NCBI GenBank assembly: GCA_023819255.1
Contig: JAMWBU010000019.1
Coordinates: forward strand, 1 to 36,707
Length of the DNA stretch: 36,707 bases
DNA from: Candidatus Omnitrophota bacterium
GTDB lineage: Bacteria > Ratteibacteria > UBA8468 > B48-G9 > DTJG01
Direction: 5' to 3'
The position numbers were made by a program, and so were the translations under genes. Of this stretch, positions 9,211 through 16,676 are shown one piece after another (the first letter of the stretch is position 1; each line of letters begins with the position of its first letter). A model generated the notes under the pieces. It had not been told where the DNA came from, did not search any database, and saw only the letters and a list, made by a program, of their open reading frames with translations.

Positions 9211-9357
9211 ATGAAAAAAAGATTGATGAGGTATATTGTCCTGCTTAAGAAAGGAATTATTGGCATATCCATAGAGTTGGTATATCCATTGATTGTGGCC
9301 CTTTCCGCATTTATTCTCTGTCTAATAATGTTTATTTCGGAGATTTCCCGCAGATGA
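9211..9357 (+). CDS. 48-residue single-pass membrane protein in the Trk operon
   Basis: This small gene has 48 codons plus TGA. It starts one base after the trkA stop codon and ends in an ATGA overlap with trkH, exactly the spacing of translated, coupled genes. A purine stretch, GGAAGA (9198-9203), can serve as ribosome site. The protein has a basic N-terminus (MKKRLMRYIVLLKKG), one hydrophobic segment of about 22 residues (roughly 19-41) and a short SEISRR tail, so the positive-inside rule puts the N-terminus in the cytoplasm. I recognise no family. By position it may be a small accessory subunit of the TrkH channel, as KdpF is for KdpA, but that is inference. It could also act only as a coupling leader for trkH. 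Confidence 0.65.
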   Translation: MKKRLMRYIVLLKKGIIGISIELVYPLIVALSAFILCLIMFISEISRR

Positions 9358-10850
9358 TTCCTGATTTCAGCAAGGATGATATTTTTGTTGTAAGCCATTA
9401 TATTGGCAAGATTTTGATTGCTCTGGGTCTGGCGCAACTATTTCCAGTATTTGTCGGTCTTGTTTTCAGAGAAATGGGTGCTGTGATTGATTTTTTTATT
9501 TCAATTTTAGCCTGTTTTTCCTTTGGTTCGATTTTACTTTATTTTTCTCCCTCTCCGAAGGGTTTGAACTGGAGACAGGGTATGATAATTGTCGCGCTTT
9601 CATGGTTGCTCGCAATGTCTTTTTCTGCACTGCCTTTGTATCTGAGCGGTCACTTTGAGTGTTTTCTTGACGCATGTTTCGAATCTATGAGCGCTTACGC
9701 GACAACAGGACTTGTTTTAATTCAGGACCTTGATCATCTTTCACATGCTCATAACATCTGGAGACATCAGATGTGTTTCATTGGTGGACAGGGAATAATT
9801 CTTGTTGCTCTTGTGTTTTTTTTCAGGGGCGGAGACGCCCTTCGCATCTATATTGGAGAAGCCAGGGATGATAAGATTCTTCCAAATAGCATAACCACCG
9901 CGAAATTTATCTGGATGGTGAGTTTTACTTATCTTATCATCGGTTCGCTTCTACTTGCTTTTGTGCTTATATTACACGGAATACCTTTTTCAAGGGCGCT
10001 TTTTCACGGATTGTGCATATTTATGGCTGGATGGGACACCGCGGGATTTGCTCCTCAATCTCTCAATGTTCTTTATTACCACAGTCCTGCCTTCGAACTT
10101 GTGACAGTAATAATCATTCTTCTTGGCGCAACAAGTTTTGGAGTACATTATTCTGTGTGGACCGGTAAATTCAGGGAATTAAGGGAAGATTTTGAGGTGA
10201 AAATACTTTTGTTTTCTATTTTTTTCGCATACCTGATAACATTGGTGGGTTTTCTGGGTCGCACCGCGATGTTTTCCGATGTGTTTTCATTTTTCCGACA
10301 AACCTTTTATCAGGTTATTTCCGGCCATACTGGCGTCGGATACTCCAACATTTATGTCTCTCAGCTGACAGAATGGCCTGATCTGGCAATTTTTGGCGTG
10401 ATTGTAGCGATGGCGATAGGTGGATGCATGAATTCTACGGCTGGCGGAATAAAGGTTTTCAGAATAGGACTATTTTATAAAGCATTGAAAAGAGAAGTTC
10501 GCAGGCTTGCGTATCCTGAAAGTTCTCGAGTAAAAGAGTTTTTTCACCATCAGAGGGAAATTCCTGTTGATGACACAATGGTGAAAACAGCGATGATTAT
10601 AACAGTTTGTTATGTTTTACTTTATATTTCAGGAGCGGTTATAGGTACCTTTTTCGGGTATGACTTTCTCAGCAGTTTGTTTGAATCAGTTTCCGCCGCG
10701 GCGAATGTCGGGCTTTCGATTGGCATTACATCTCCTTCAATGTCTGCGTTTCTTAAAATTTGGTACATTATTGAAATGTGGGCAGGAAGGCTTGAATTTT
10801 TTGCAATATTTATCCTGATAAGATTTTTTGTTAAGGTGATAAAGAAATGA
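9354..10850 (+). CDS. trkH: TrkH-family potassium uptake channel subunit
   Basis: This inner-membrane channel takes up potassium, gated by the TrkA proteins encoded just upstream. At 498 residues and very hydrophobic, it matches the family. The four selectivity-filter loops can be seen in order: SAYATTGLVL, GWDTAGFAP, SGHTGVGYSN and AANVGLSIG, each with the central glycine. The intramembrane gate after the third loop is rich in Gly and small residues (MAIGGCMNSTAGGIKVFR). The start ATG is in an ATGA overlap with the small membrane gene, with GGAG at 9339-9342. The following gene starts inside its stop codon. Confidence 0.93.
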   Translation: MIPDFSKDDIFVVSHYIGKILIALGLAQLFPVFVGLVFREMGAVIDFFISILACFSFGSILLYFSPSPKGLNWRQGMIIVALSWLLAMSFSALPLYLSGHFECFLDACFESMSAYATTGLVLIQDLDHLSHAHNIWRHQMCFIGGQGIILVALVFFFRGGDALRIYIGEARDDKILPNSITTAKFIWMVSFTYLIIGSLLLAFVLILHGIPFSRALFHGLCIFMAGWDTAGFAPQSLNVLYYHSPAFELVTVIIILLGATSFGVHYSVWTGKFRELREDFEVKILLFSIFFAYLITLVGFLGRTAMFSDVFSFFRQTFYQVISGHTGVGYSNIYVSQLTEWPDLAIFGVIVAMAIGGCMNSTAGGIKVFRIGLFYKALKREVRRLAYPESSRVKEFFHHQREIPVDDTMVKTAMIITVCYVLLYISGAVIGTFFGYDFLSSLFESVSAAANVGLSIGITSPSMSAFLKIWYIIEMWAGRLEFFAIFILIRFFVKVIKK

Positions 10851-11335
10851 AAATCTTGCGTCTGATACTGTTCGGATTGCTGGCTTTATGGGGAATATCC
10901 AGTAGTCAGACAGTGTCAGCGCTTATCAATAATCCTGAAATGTTTGATGGTAAAACTGTGGTTGTTAAAGGTGAGCTAATCGGCGATATTATAAATGGCA
11001 GGAATGGGTTTTGTGTAAACATATTAGATTCAGGGAAAGCGATCGGAGTATGGTTTTCAGAATCAGAACGCGAAAAAATTGAGGTTCTTGGCAGATACGG
11101 AGTGAAAGGAGATTTTGTTCGGATAAAGGGCGTTTTTTACAAAAATTGCGCGCAACACACAGGAGATATGGATATTCATGCGGGTTTTCTGGAAATCCTT
11201 GAGAGGGGCAGAAAAAAAGATGAAGATGTTCCTGTGGAAAAGGTTGTTTTCGCTTTTTCTCTTGGCATTGTCAGTCTTGCTGCGATAGGGATTCTTCATC
11301 TTCTTTACCGTAGAGAATCCCTTCCGCGTGACTGA
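10847..11335 (+). CDS. OB-fold membrane protein of the tRNA_anti-like type
   Basis: This 162-residue protein has an N-terminal signal or anchor (about residues 1-26), an OB-fold-like beta domain (about 28-120) and a C-terminal hydrophobic segment near residues 135-155 followed by a basic tail. The domain pattern FDGKTVVVKGELIGDI ... GVWF ... VRIKGVFYKNC ... GDMDIHA matches an uncharacterised family of predicted OB-fold proteins, often labelled nucleic-acid-binding; the binding claim is not proven for a protein outside the cytoplasm. The start is in an ATGA overlap with trkH, so it belongs to the Trk operon. Its last 65 bases overlap the 3' end of miaB on the other strand. Confidence 0.8.
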   Translation: MKILRLILFGLLALWGISSSQTVSALINNPEMFDGKTVVVKGELIGDIINGRNGFCVNILDSGKAIGVWFSESEREKIEVLGRYGVKGDFVRIKGVFYKNCAQHTGDMDIHAGFLEILERGRKKDEDVPVEKVVFAFSLGIVSLAAIGILHLLYRRESLPRD

Positions 11336-12593
11336 GAATTTTCACCCTTACAATTTTCCCTGTTAAGTCCTTGTGGGCTTTAAATCCTGCAGGTATTCCC
11401 TGAATATTCCTTCCAATCCATAAAGATGAATCCTTTAGGCTTCTTCTTTCAACCAGAATATCACACTCTTTTCCTGTAAATGCGCTCAGTATTTCACCGC
11501 TTATTTTTTTCTGGGTTTCAAGAAGAATTCTGTGCCTGCGTTGTTTTTCTTCTTTTTCTACAGTGTCAGGGAAATTATACGCCCGTGTCATTGGCCTTGG
11601 CGAATACTTAAAAATAAAAAGTTCATTTAATCTTAATTCCTTTATCAGATTGTATGTTTGATTGAAATCCTCTTCTGTTTCACCAGGGAAGCCAACCATA
11701 ATATCTGAAGTGATTGAAATGTCAGGAAGCATATTTCGCGCTGTTTCAACCACCTGCAGAAATTTTTCAACGGTGTATTTTCTGTTCATTGCTTTCAGTA
11801 TTTTATTTGAGCCGCTTTGAAGTGGTATGTGAAGATGTCTCGCGATTTTTTTATTCTCCGACATAACCTTCAGTAATTTTATACTGGTATCTTCTGGATG
11901 AGAGCTTACAAATTCTATTCTCAAAAGTCCATCAATTCTAAGAATTTCGCACAAAAGATCTGAAAAATCATAATTTTGCAAAAAGTCCTGTCCGTATTCA
12001 TTTACATTCTGTCCTAAAAGTGTCACAGCCCTTACGCCTTTTTCTACCCCAGTTTTAATTTCTTCTATGATGGATTCAGGTTTTCTGCTCTGGAGTTTTC
12101 CACGAGCAAAAGGCACCACACAGTAGGAACAGAAATTATTGCACCCTTTTGTAATTGGAACCATCATTGAAACATTATTTCCTGACGGAATGCATTCAAT
12201 AAAAGGCTGGTCATTTTCTCCTGTTGCAACGACAATTTTTCCAGCGGTGTAATTATTGAGAATTTCAGGGATTTTAGCGATATGGTTTGGTCCGCACACT
12301 ACATCAAGATGGGGCAACTGTTTGAGAATCTTTTCCCTGTGAAGATTTGCGGTGCAACCCGCAAGGCAGAATATTGTTCCATTTTTTTTCAAATTCTTAT
12401 TGCTTTTGAGAAAAGAGATTACCCTGTTTTCAGCCTTCTGTCTTATGCTGCAGCCAATGGCTATCAATGCTGTCGCAAGTTCAGGACTTTCTGCTTCCTT
12501 CCAGCCCGACATTTTCAGCAGCTGGCGCAATCTTTCAGCCTCTGAAAAATTCATCTGGCATCCATAAGTTCTGATAAAAAAGGTTTTTTCCAT
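11271..12593 (-). CDS. miaB: tRNA-2-methylthio-N6-isopentenyladenosine synthase MiaB
   Basis: This radical-SAM enzyme adds a methylthio group to i6A37 of tRNAs. The 440-residue protein has an N-terminal UPF0004 domain whose three cysteines (Cys12 in TYGCQMN, Cys48 in GCSIRQKAENR, Cys80 in LAGC) hold the auxiliary iron-sulfur cluster. The radical-SAM cluster motif is at Cys151, Cys155 and Cys158 (GCNNFCSYCVVPFARG). A TRAM domain ends the chain at about 375-438. YGCQMN favours MiaB over MtaB or RimO. I placed the start at 12593 (MEKTFFIRTYGCQMN); an open frame continues 70 codons upstream but runs through the DUF4321 gene. It is co-directional with DUF4321, 11 bases upstream. Confidence 0.93.
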   Translation of the reverse strand: MEKTFFIRTYGCQMNFSEAERLRQLLKMSGWKEAESPELATALIAIGCSIRQKAENRVISFLKSNKNLKKNGTIFCLAGCTANLHREKILKQLPHLDVVCGPNHIAKIPEILNNYTAGKIVVATGENDQPFIECIPSGNNVSMMVPITKGCNNFCSYCVVPFARGKLQSRKPESIIEEIKTGVEKGVRAVTLLGQNVNEYGQDFLQNYDFSDLLCEILRIDGLLRIEFVSSHPEDTSIKLLKVMSENKKIARHLHIPLQSGSNKILKAMNRKYTVEKFLQVVETARNMLPDISITSDIMVGFPGETEEDFNQTYNLIKELRLNELFIFKYSPRPMTRAYNFPDTVEKEEKQRRHRILLETQKKISGEILSAFTGKECDILVERRSLKDSSLWIGRNIQGIPAGFKAHKDLTGKIVRVKILSHAEGILYGKEDEESLSQQD

Positions 12594-12604
12594 TGTGAAA
12601 GGGC

Positions 12605-12874
12605 CTAATTCCCGGCAATCTCTCTTACAAGCAAAACTGTTGCTGAAATTAAAAGTCCTATCCAGGAGAATGAGTTTACGAGAATCTCTATTCCAAAATA
12701 GATGTCTATTACCCTTAAATTGAGATTGAAAGGCGCAAATCCAGACATAAAACTTTTTGCAAATGCACTCAGAGTTGAAAAATTTTCCGGTAGCAACAGG
12801 CAAAGAATTTCACCGACAGTTGTTCCTATGAGAAAACCCAGAATCATAATGAGTGTATGTCTCATTAATTTCAT
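12605..12874 (-). CDS. DUF4321 family small membrane protein
   Basis: This 89-residue protein has two hydrophobic segments (about residues 6-28 and 62-84). The layout fits DUF4321: a Gly-rich first helix (LGFLIGTTVGEILCLLLP), a central NLRVIDIYFGIEILVNSFSWIG stretch, and a final helix ending in a basic residue. The function of this family is unknown. The gene has a good promoter whose -10 lies 6 bases from the ATG, and it is followed by miaB after 11 bases. An internal ATG at codon 4 is a less likely start. Confidence 0.78.
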   Translation of the reverse strand: MKLMRHTLIMILGFLIGTTVGEILCLLLPENFSTLSAFAKSFMSGFAPFNLNLRVIDIYFGIEILVNSFSWIGLLISATVLLVREIAGN

Positions 12875-12880
12875 CGTAAT

Positions 12881-12908
12881 ATTTTACTTTTATTGGTTTT
12901 TAAGTCAA
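12881..12908 (-). promoter_or_regulatory. Promoter of DUF4321-miaB, apparently leaderless
   Basis: On the minus strand, TTGACT (12908-12903) and TAAAAT (12886-12881) are 16 bases apart. The -10 ends 6 bases before ATG 12874, the same geometry as the promoter at 4873-4902. No ribosome binding site fits between them. Confidence 0.6.
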
Positions 12909-13026
12909 AATGTCGCAACGGCGCTGTCCGATAGATTGGAAAGATGAAAGAAAATTTTTGGGTGAGCCAGCATAAGTTGACTCTTCTTTTATCGCAGCCA
13001 GATATTCCACAAATGAAATTGAGTTT

Positions 13027-13055
13027 TTGAAAATTGAAGAATTATGTGATATACA
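13027..13055 (+). promoter_or_regulatory. Promoter of the MFS transporter gene
   Basis: TTGAAA (13027-13032) and TATACA (13050-13055) have the ideal 17-base spacing. The predicted transcription start near 13062 rules out the earliest in-frame TTG (13059) as a normal start and supports one of the later start codons. Confidence 0.5.
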
Positions 13056-13094
13056 CTATTGAAATTCAGATATTTTAATCGACTGGAGGCGTTT

Positions 13095-14354
13095 TTGTTC
13101 TTAACAACCATGCGCGCTCTGCGAAATCGCAACTACAGACTTTTTTTCTTTGGCAACGGGCTGTCTCTGATTGGCACCTGGATGCAGACAGTTACTGTCG
13201 GATGGCTTGTTTACAGATTGAGCCATTCTTCGTACATACTTGGAGTTACAGGCGCGCTCGGAACATTGCCGGTGCTTTTATTTTCGATTTTCGGCGGATA
13301 CATTGCGGACAAAATCAGTAGATACAAGGTTATTCTTGTTACTCAGGTTTTTGCAATGATTCAGGCGTTTCTTCTGGCTTTGCTGACTCTTTCGGGAAAC
13401 ATAAAGGTCGCTCATATTATGATTCTTTCTTTTATTCTTGGGACAATAAATGCATTTGATCTTCCAGCAAGGCAATCGTTTATTGTTAACATCGTCGAGA
13501 AGAAAGAGGATTTGCCAAATGCTATTTCTCTTAATTCTTTCCTTGTTAATGGAGCAAGATTGGTTGGTCCTTCAATCGCCGGCATTCTTGTTGCTTCTTT
13601 TGGTGAAGGAATATGTTTTCTTCTTAATGCGGTAAGCTATATTGCGGTTATTTCAGCGCTTTTGATGATGGATGTGCAAAAAATTAAACCTGTTGTGGAT
13701 TCTGATAATAAAGGGAAAGTTTTTGAAAAATTGCATGAAGGCTTCAGATATGTTATTGGTTTTGTTCCTGTCAGGACAGTTATCCTTTATGTTGCGTTTT
13801 TCAGTACCTTTGGCATGTTTTATGGCGTACTGATGCCTGTTTTTGCAAAGGATGTTTTCAGCGGCACCGCAAGGACTCTTGGTTTTCTTGTTGGCAGTGG
13901 CGGATTTGGTGCGATTATCGGCGCTATTTATCTTGCTTCAAGAAGAAAACACGCAGGACTCGGTAAAGTCATCCATTTCGCTGGGATTATTTTCGGGCTA
14001 TGCATCATTCTCTTTTCCTATTGCAGTGTATTATGGCTCGCGGTGATAATTCTTGCAATTGTTGGCGCGACAATGGTGCTTCAGATTGTTACCGGAAACA
14101 TAGTCCTTCAAACACTTGTTTCCGATGAAAAGCGTGGCAGAACAATGAGTTTTCACACCCTCGCTTTTATGGGCACGCAACCAGTAGGTGCATACCTTGC
14201 AGGGTTTCTGGGAAAATACATTGGCATTCAAAACACTGTGTTTTTAAGCGGAATTCTATGTATCGCCGGAAGCATTGTTTTCAGAATGAAATATCTGTCA
14301 TTCGCTTCAAAAGGCAATGTTAATGATACAGTAAAGCAGGTTTTCACTGGCTGA
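13095..14354 (+). CDS. Major facilitator superfamily transporter (MFS_3 / enterobactin-exporter-like)
   Basis: This integral membrane transporter of about 419 residues has some 12 hydrophobic segments. The opening RALRNRNYRLFFFGNGLSLIGTWMQTVTVGWLVYRL is the hallmark of the MFS_3 group, which includes enterobactin-exporter EntS-like proteins. The loop GGYIADKISRYKV matches MFS motif A, and PVLLFSIFGG and ARQSFIVNIVEKKEDLPNAISLNS are also typical. The substrate is not predictable. I chose TTG 13095 because GGAGG (13085-13089) sits 5 bases before it. ATG 13110 is a good alternative, and TTG 13059 is unlikely because it coincides with the predicted transcription start. It converges with nadE, the two stop codons being 3 bases apart. 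Confidence 0.85.
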   Translation: MFLTTMRALRNRNYRLFFFGNGLSLIGTWMQTVTVGWLVYRLSHSSYILGVTGALGTLPVLLFSIFGGYIADKISRYKVILVTQVFAMIQAFLLALLTLSGNIKVAHIMILSFILGTINAFDLPARQSFIVNIVEKKEDLPNAISLNSFLVNGARLVGPSIAGILVASFGEGICFLLNAVSYIAVISALLMMDVQKIKPVVDSDNKGKVFEKLHEGFRYVIGFVPVRTVILYVAFFSTFGMFYGVLMPVFAKDVFSGTARTLGFLVGSGGFGAIIGAIYLASRRKHAGLGKVIHFAGIIFGLCIILFSYCSVLWLAVIILAIVGATMVLQIVTGNIVLQTLVSDEKRGRTMSFHTLAFMGTQPVGAYLAGFLGKYIGIQNTVFLSGILCIAGSIVFRMKYLSFASKGNVNDTVKQVFTG

Positions 14355-14357
14355 CAA

Positions 14358-16037
14358 TCATCCGTGGTACTTGTTTGTGATGGGCATTCTTCTATCTTTT
14401 CCAAATGACCGTGGCGTTATTTTGATGCCAGGGGGAGATTGCCTTCTTTTATATTCACTACGATCAACCATTTTTACAACCATTTCAACAAGTTTTCTTT
14501 CAAAACCAGCTCTTACCATTTCATCTATACTTTTATCCTGTTCAACATACAATTTCAGTATTGAGTCAAGCGTTTCATACGGTGGAAGAGAATCAGTGTC
14601 TTTCTGATCAGGTCTTAATTCCGCTGTTGGTTCTTTCTCTAAGATGCTTTCAGGAATCACATTCCCGCATCTATTTCTGTGTTTTGCCAGTTTATAAACA
14701 AGGGTTTTTGGAACATCTTTTATTACGGCAAATCCACCTGCCATATCGCCATAGAGCGTGGCGTACCCTGTGCTTATTTCAGACTTGTTTCCGGTTGTGA
14801 GCACAAGGTATCCGAATTTATTGGAAAGCGCCATAAGAAGATTGCCCCTGATTCTTGCCTGAATGTTTTCTTCTGTGATATTAGGTTTTGTGTTTTTAAA
14901 GATTGGTGCAAGGGTTTTCAAATAAGTGGAGAAAATCTTTTCTATTGGTATCATTAGAAGATGCACTCCAAGATTTTTTGTAAGTAGTTTTACATCCTTT
15001 TTTGACTGCAAGGATGTATATCTTGACGGCATAAATACGCAGATCACTCTGTCTTTTCCAAGCGCGTCAACAGCAATTGTCGCGACAAGCGCGGAATCAA
15101 TTCCGCCGCTGAGACCAATTACGATTTTTCCAAATCCGTTTTTTTCTACATAGTCCCTTAATCCAAGGATAAGAGCGCCATAAACCTCTTTTTCAAGCGG
15201 AAGTTTTTTAGAAAGGCAGACAGGAATGTTTTTTTTCTCTCGTTTGCGAAGGGTAAAATCTGTCTCCGTGTTGAAATTATATTTCTCTATATCTACATCA
15301 GTTATAAGCAGCTTTTCTTTGAATGCATCAGCGCTTGAAATAACATTTCCACAAGGCGAGGCAACAAAACTCTGTCCGTCAAACACAAGCTCGTCCTGTC
15401 CGCCAACAAGATTTGTGTAAACAATGTAAACATTGTTCCTTTTTGCGCAACCGGTTACTATTTTCTCTCTTAATTTTATCTTTTCCATATGGTATGGTGA
15501 GGCATTTATGTTGATAATAATCGACGCGCGGTTTCTTGATTGCTCTGGCACAGGACCATTGTTTTGCCAGATATCTTCGCAAATACTCACTGCGAAAATA
15601 TATCCGCTGTGTTCTGTTTTAACCCTGTAAACAGGGCTTTCATCGCCAGGTGTGAAATACCTCATTTCATCGAAAACGCCATAATTTGGCAGCAATTTCT
15701 TGTGATATATCGCCTTGATTTTTTTGTTGTGGACGATAGCGGCCGCATTAAAAATTTTTGAATCCTTTCTATCAACAAAACCGATGATTGTTATTATGTC
15801 GCCTATTTTTCTGGCGATGGCATTCAGCGTTTTAATATTATCTTTTAAAAAGGAATCCTTCATCAGCAGGTCTTCCGGCGGATATCCTGTGATAGAAAGT
15901 TCTGGAAATGAAATGATGTCAACGCCAAGTTTGCGAGCTTCTTCAACATAAAAAAGTATTTTTTCAGCGTTGTTTCTAAGGTCTCCGACAGTCGAGTTTA
16001 TCTGACCACATGCCACCCTTACAGATATTTTTTCCAT
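14358..16037 (-). CDS. nadE: Glutamine-dependent NAD+ synthetase
   Basis: This enzyme makes NAD+ from nicotinate adenine dinucleotide, using ammonia released from glutamine. The 559-residue protein has two domains. The N-terminal nitrilase-type glutaminase (about 1-270) carries the triad Glu46 in SFPELSITGYPPEDLL, Lys113 before LLPNYGVFDE, and Cys153 in SICEDIW. The C-terminal ATP-pyrophosphatase domain has the PP-loop IGLSGGIDSALVA, then TTGNKSEISTGYATLYGDMAGGFAVIKDVPKT and the C-terminal RRQSPPGIKITPRSFGKDRRMPIT. Its promoter (TTGATA-16-TATACT) overlaps that of the divergent AMMECR1 gene. The predicted leader is about 27 bases. Confidence 0.95.
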   Translation of the reverse strand: MEKISVRVACGQINSTVGDLRNNAEKILFYVEEARKLGVDIISFPELSITGYPPEDLLMKDSFLKDNIKTLNAIARKIGDIITIIGFVDRKDSKIFNAAAIVHNKKIKAIYHKKLLPNYGVFDEMRYFTPGDESPVYRVKTEHSGYIFAVSICEDIWQNNGPVPEQSRNRASIIININASPYHMEKIKLREKIVTGCAKRNNVYIVYTNLVGGQDELVFDGQSFVASPCGNVISSADAFKEKLLITDVDIEKYNFNTETDFTLRKREKKNIPVCLSKKLPLEKEVYGALILGLRDYVEKNGFGKIVIGLSGGIDSALVATIAVDALGKDRVICVFMPSRYTSLQSKKDVKLLTKNLGVHLLMIPIEKIFSTYLKTLAPIFKNTKPNITEENIQARIRGNLLMALSNKFGYLVLTTGNKSEISTGYATLYGDMAGGFAVIKDVPKTLVYKLAKHRNRCGNVIPESILEKEPTAELRPDQKDTDSLPPYETLDSILKLYVEQDKSIDEMVRAGFERKLVEMVVKMVDRSEYKRRQSPPGIKITPRSFGKDRRMPITNKYHG

Positions 16038-16050
16038 TGTTTTTGCCCTT

Positions 16051-16078
16051 TTGAAGAATCCGCTTTATATAGTATACT
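16051..16078 (+). promoter_or_regulatory. Promoter of the AMMECR1-alpha-2-macroglobulin-VanW operon
   Basis: TTGAAG (16051-16056) and TATACT (16073-16078) are 16 bases apart. The -10 ends 10 bases before ATG 16089, so the leader would be only about 4 bases long. The -10 lies in the palindrome AGTATACT, which also serves the opposite strand. Confidence 0.5.
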
Positions 16079-16098
16079 TCTACCAGAGATGATATCAA
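16071..16098 (-). promoter_or_regulatory. Promoter of nadE, sharing its -10 with the divergent operon
   Basis: On the minus strand TTGATA (16098-16093) and TATACT (16076-16071) are 16 bases apart. The -10 uses the other half of the palindrome AGTATACT (16071-16078), and the -35 lies inside the first codons of the AMMECR1 gene. The predicted start near 16064 leaves about 27 bases of leader. Confidence 0.45.
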
Positions 16099-16676
16099 AA
16101 CGCAACAGGTCAAAGGCAGGTTTATTTTTGTTTTTTTCAGCAGGTTTGATATTGCCTGTTTCTATTTCTGAGACCGCATTTTCCGTTTGCAGAAAAGCGA
16201 TTGAAAACTATCTTGAAACAGGCGAAAAAATAAAATTTCCCAATCTTACGGGTCTTTTCAGAGAGAACATTCCAGTATTTGTTTCCTTGAAAAAAGGAAA
16301 TCAGACAAGGGGTTGCGCGGGAACATTACTTTCTGAAAAAAGTTTTGTTGAAAACCTTGTTGACTTTTCAATTATAGCGGCGACGCAGGATTTTAGATAC
16401 AGGGCAATTGATAAGCAGGAATTGAAAGAGATAAAAATCCAGATTACAATTCCTGTTCAACCCGTCGAGATACCTTCGCTTTTTTTTTACAATCCTGAAA
16501 CAGAAGGTCTCATTGTTGAAAAAAATGGGAAAAATGGAATTGTCCTTCCAAATGAGGCGAAAACAGCACAGTATGCCCTGAAGATTGGATTGAGAAATGC
16601 CGGTATAAATGATGTTAGCAGCGCAAGATTATTAAAATTTAAGGCGCAAATTTTTATTGAAGGAGGCAAAGAATGA
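16089..16676 (+). CDS. AMMECR1-domain protein with N-terminal signal sequence
   Basis: This 195-residue protein has a basic N-terminus and a hydrophobic stretch (about residues 11-25, AGLFLFFSAGLILPVS), so it is predicted to be exported or membrane-anchored, unlike most AMMECR1 proteins. The rest is an AMMECR1 domain: the conserved RGCAGT motif, AATQDFRYRAIDKQELKEIKIQI, and the C-terminal GIVLPNEAKTAQYALKIGLRNAGI. The biochemical role of AMMECR1 is unknown, though a conserved Cys in RGC has led to proposals of enzymatic activity. No MEMO partner gene is present. It starts the operon, has almost no leader, and overlaps the alpha-2-macroglobulin gene by ATGA, so the two are likely made together for the cell envelope. 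Confidence 0.85.
   Translation: MISKRNRSKAGLFLFFSAGLILPVSISETAFSVCRKAIENYLETGEKIKFPNLTGLFRENIPVFVSLKKGNQTRGCAGTLLSEKSFVENLVDFSIIAATQDFRYRAIDKQELKEIKIQITIPVQPVEIPSLFFYNPETEGLIVEKNGKNGIVLPNEAKTAQYALKIGLRNAGINDVSSARLLKFKAQIFIEGGKE

Noticed and set aside
12594..12803. A 70-codon upstream extension of the miaB frame
   Set aside because: It overlaps the DUF4321 gene in another frame and looks like shadow sequence; MiaB proteins start at the MEKTFFIRTYGCQMN type of sequence.
12910..13062. A plus-strand frame between DUF4321 and the MFS gene that reads protein-like over 50 codons
   Set aside because: It has an in-frame TAA at 12973-12975, no ribosome site, no recognisable family, and holds the MFS promoter. 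A run of this length is expected by chance.
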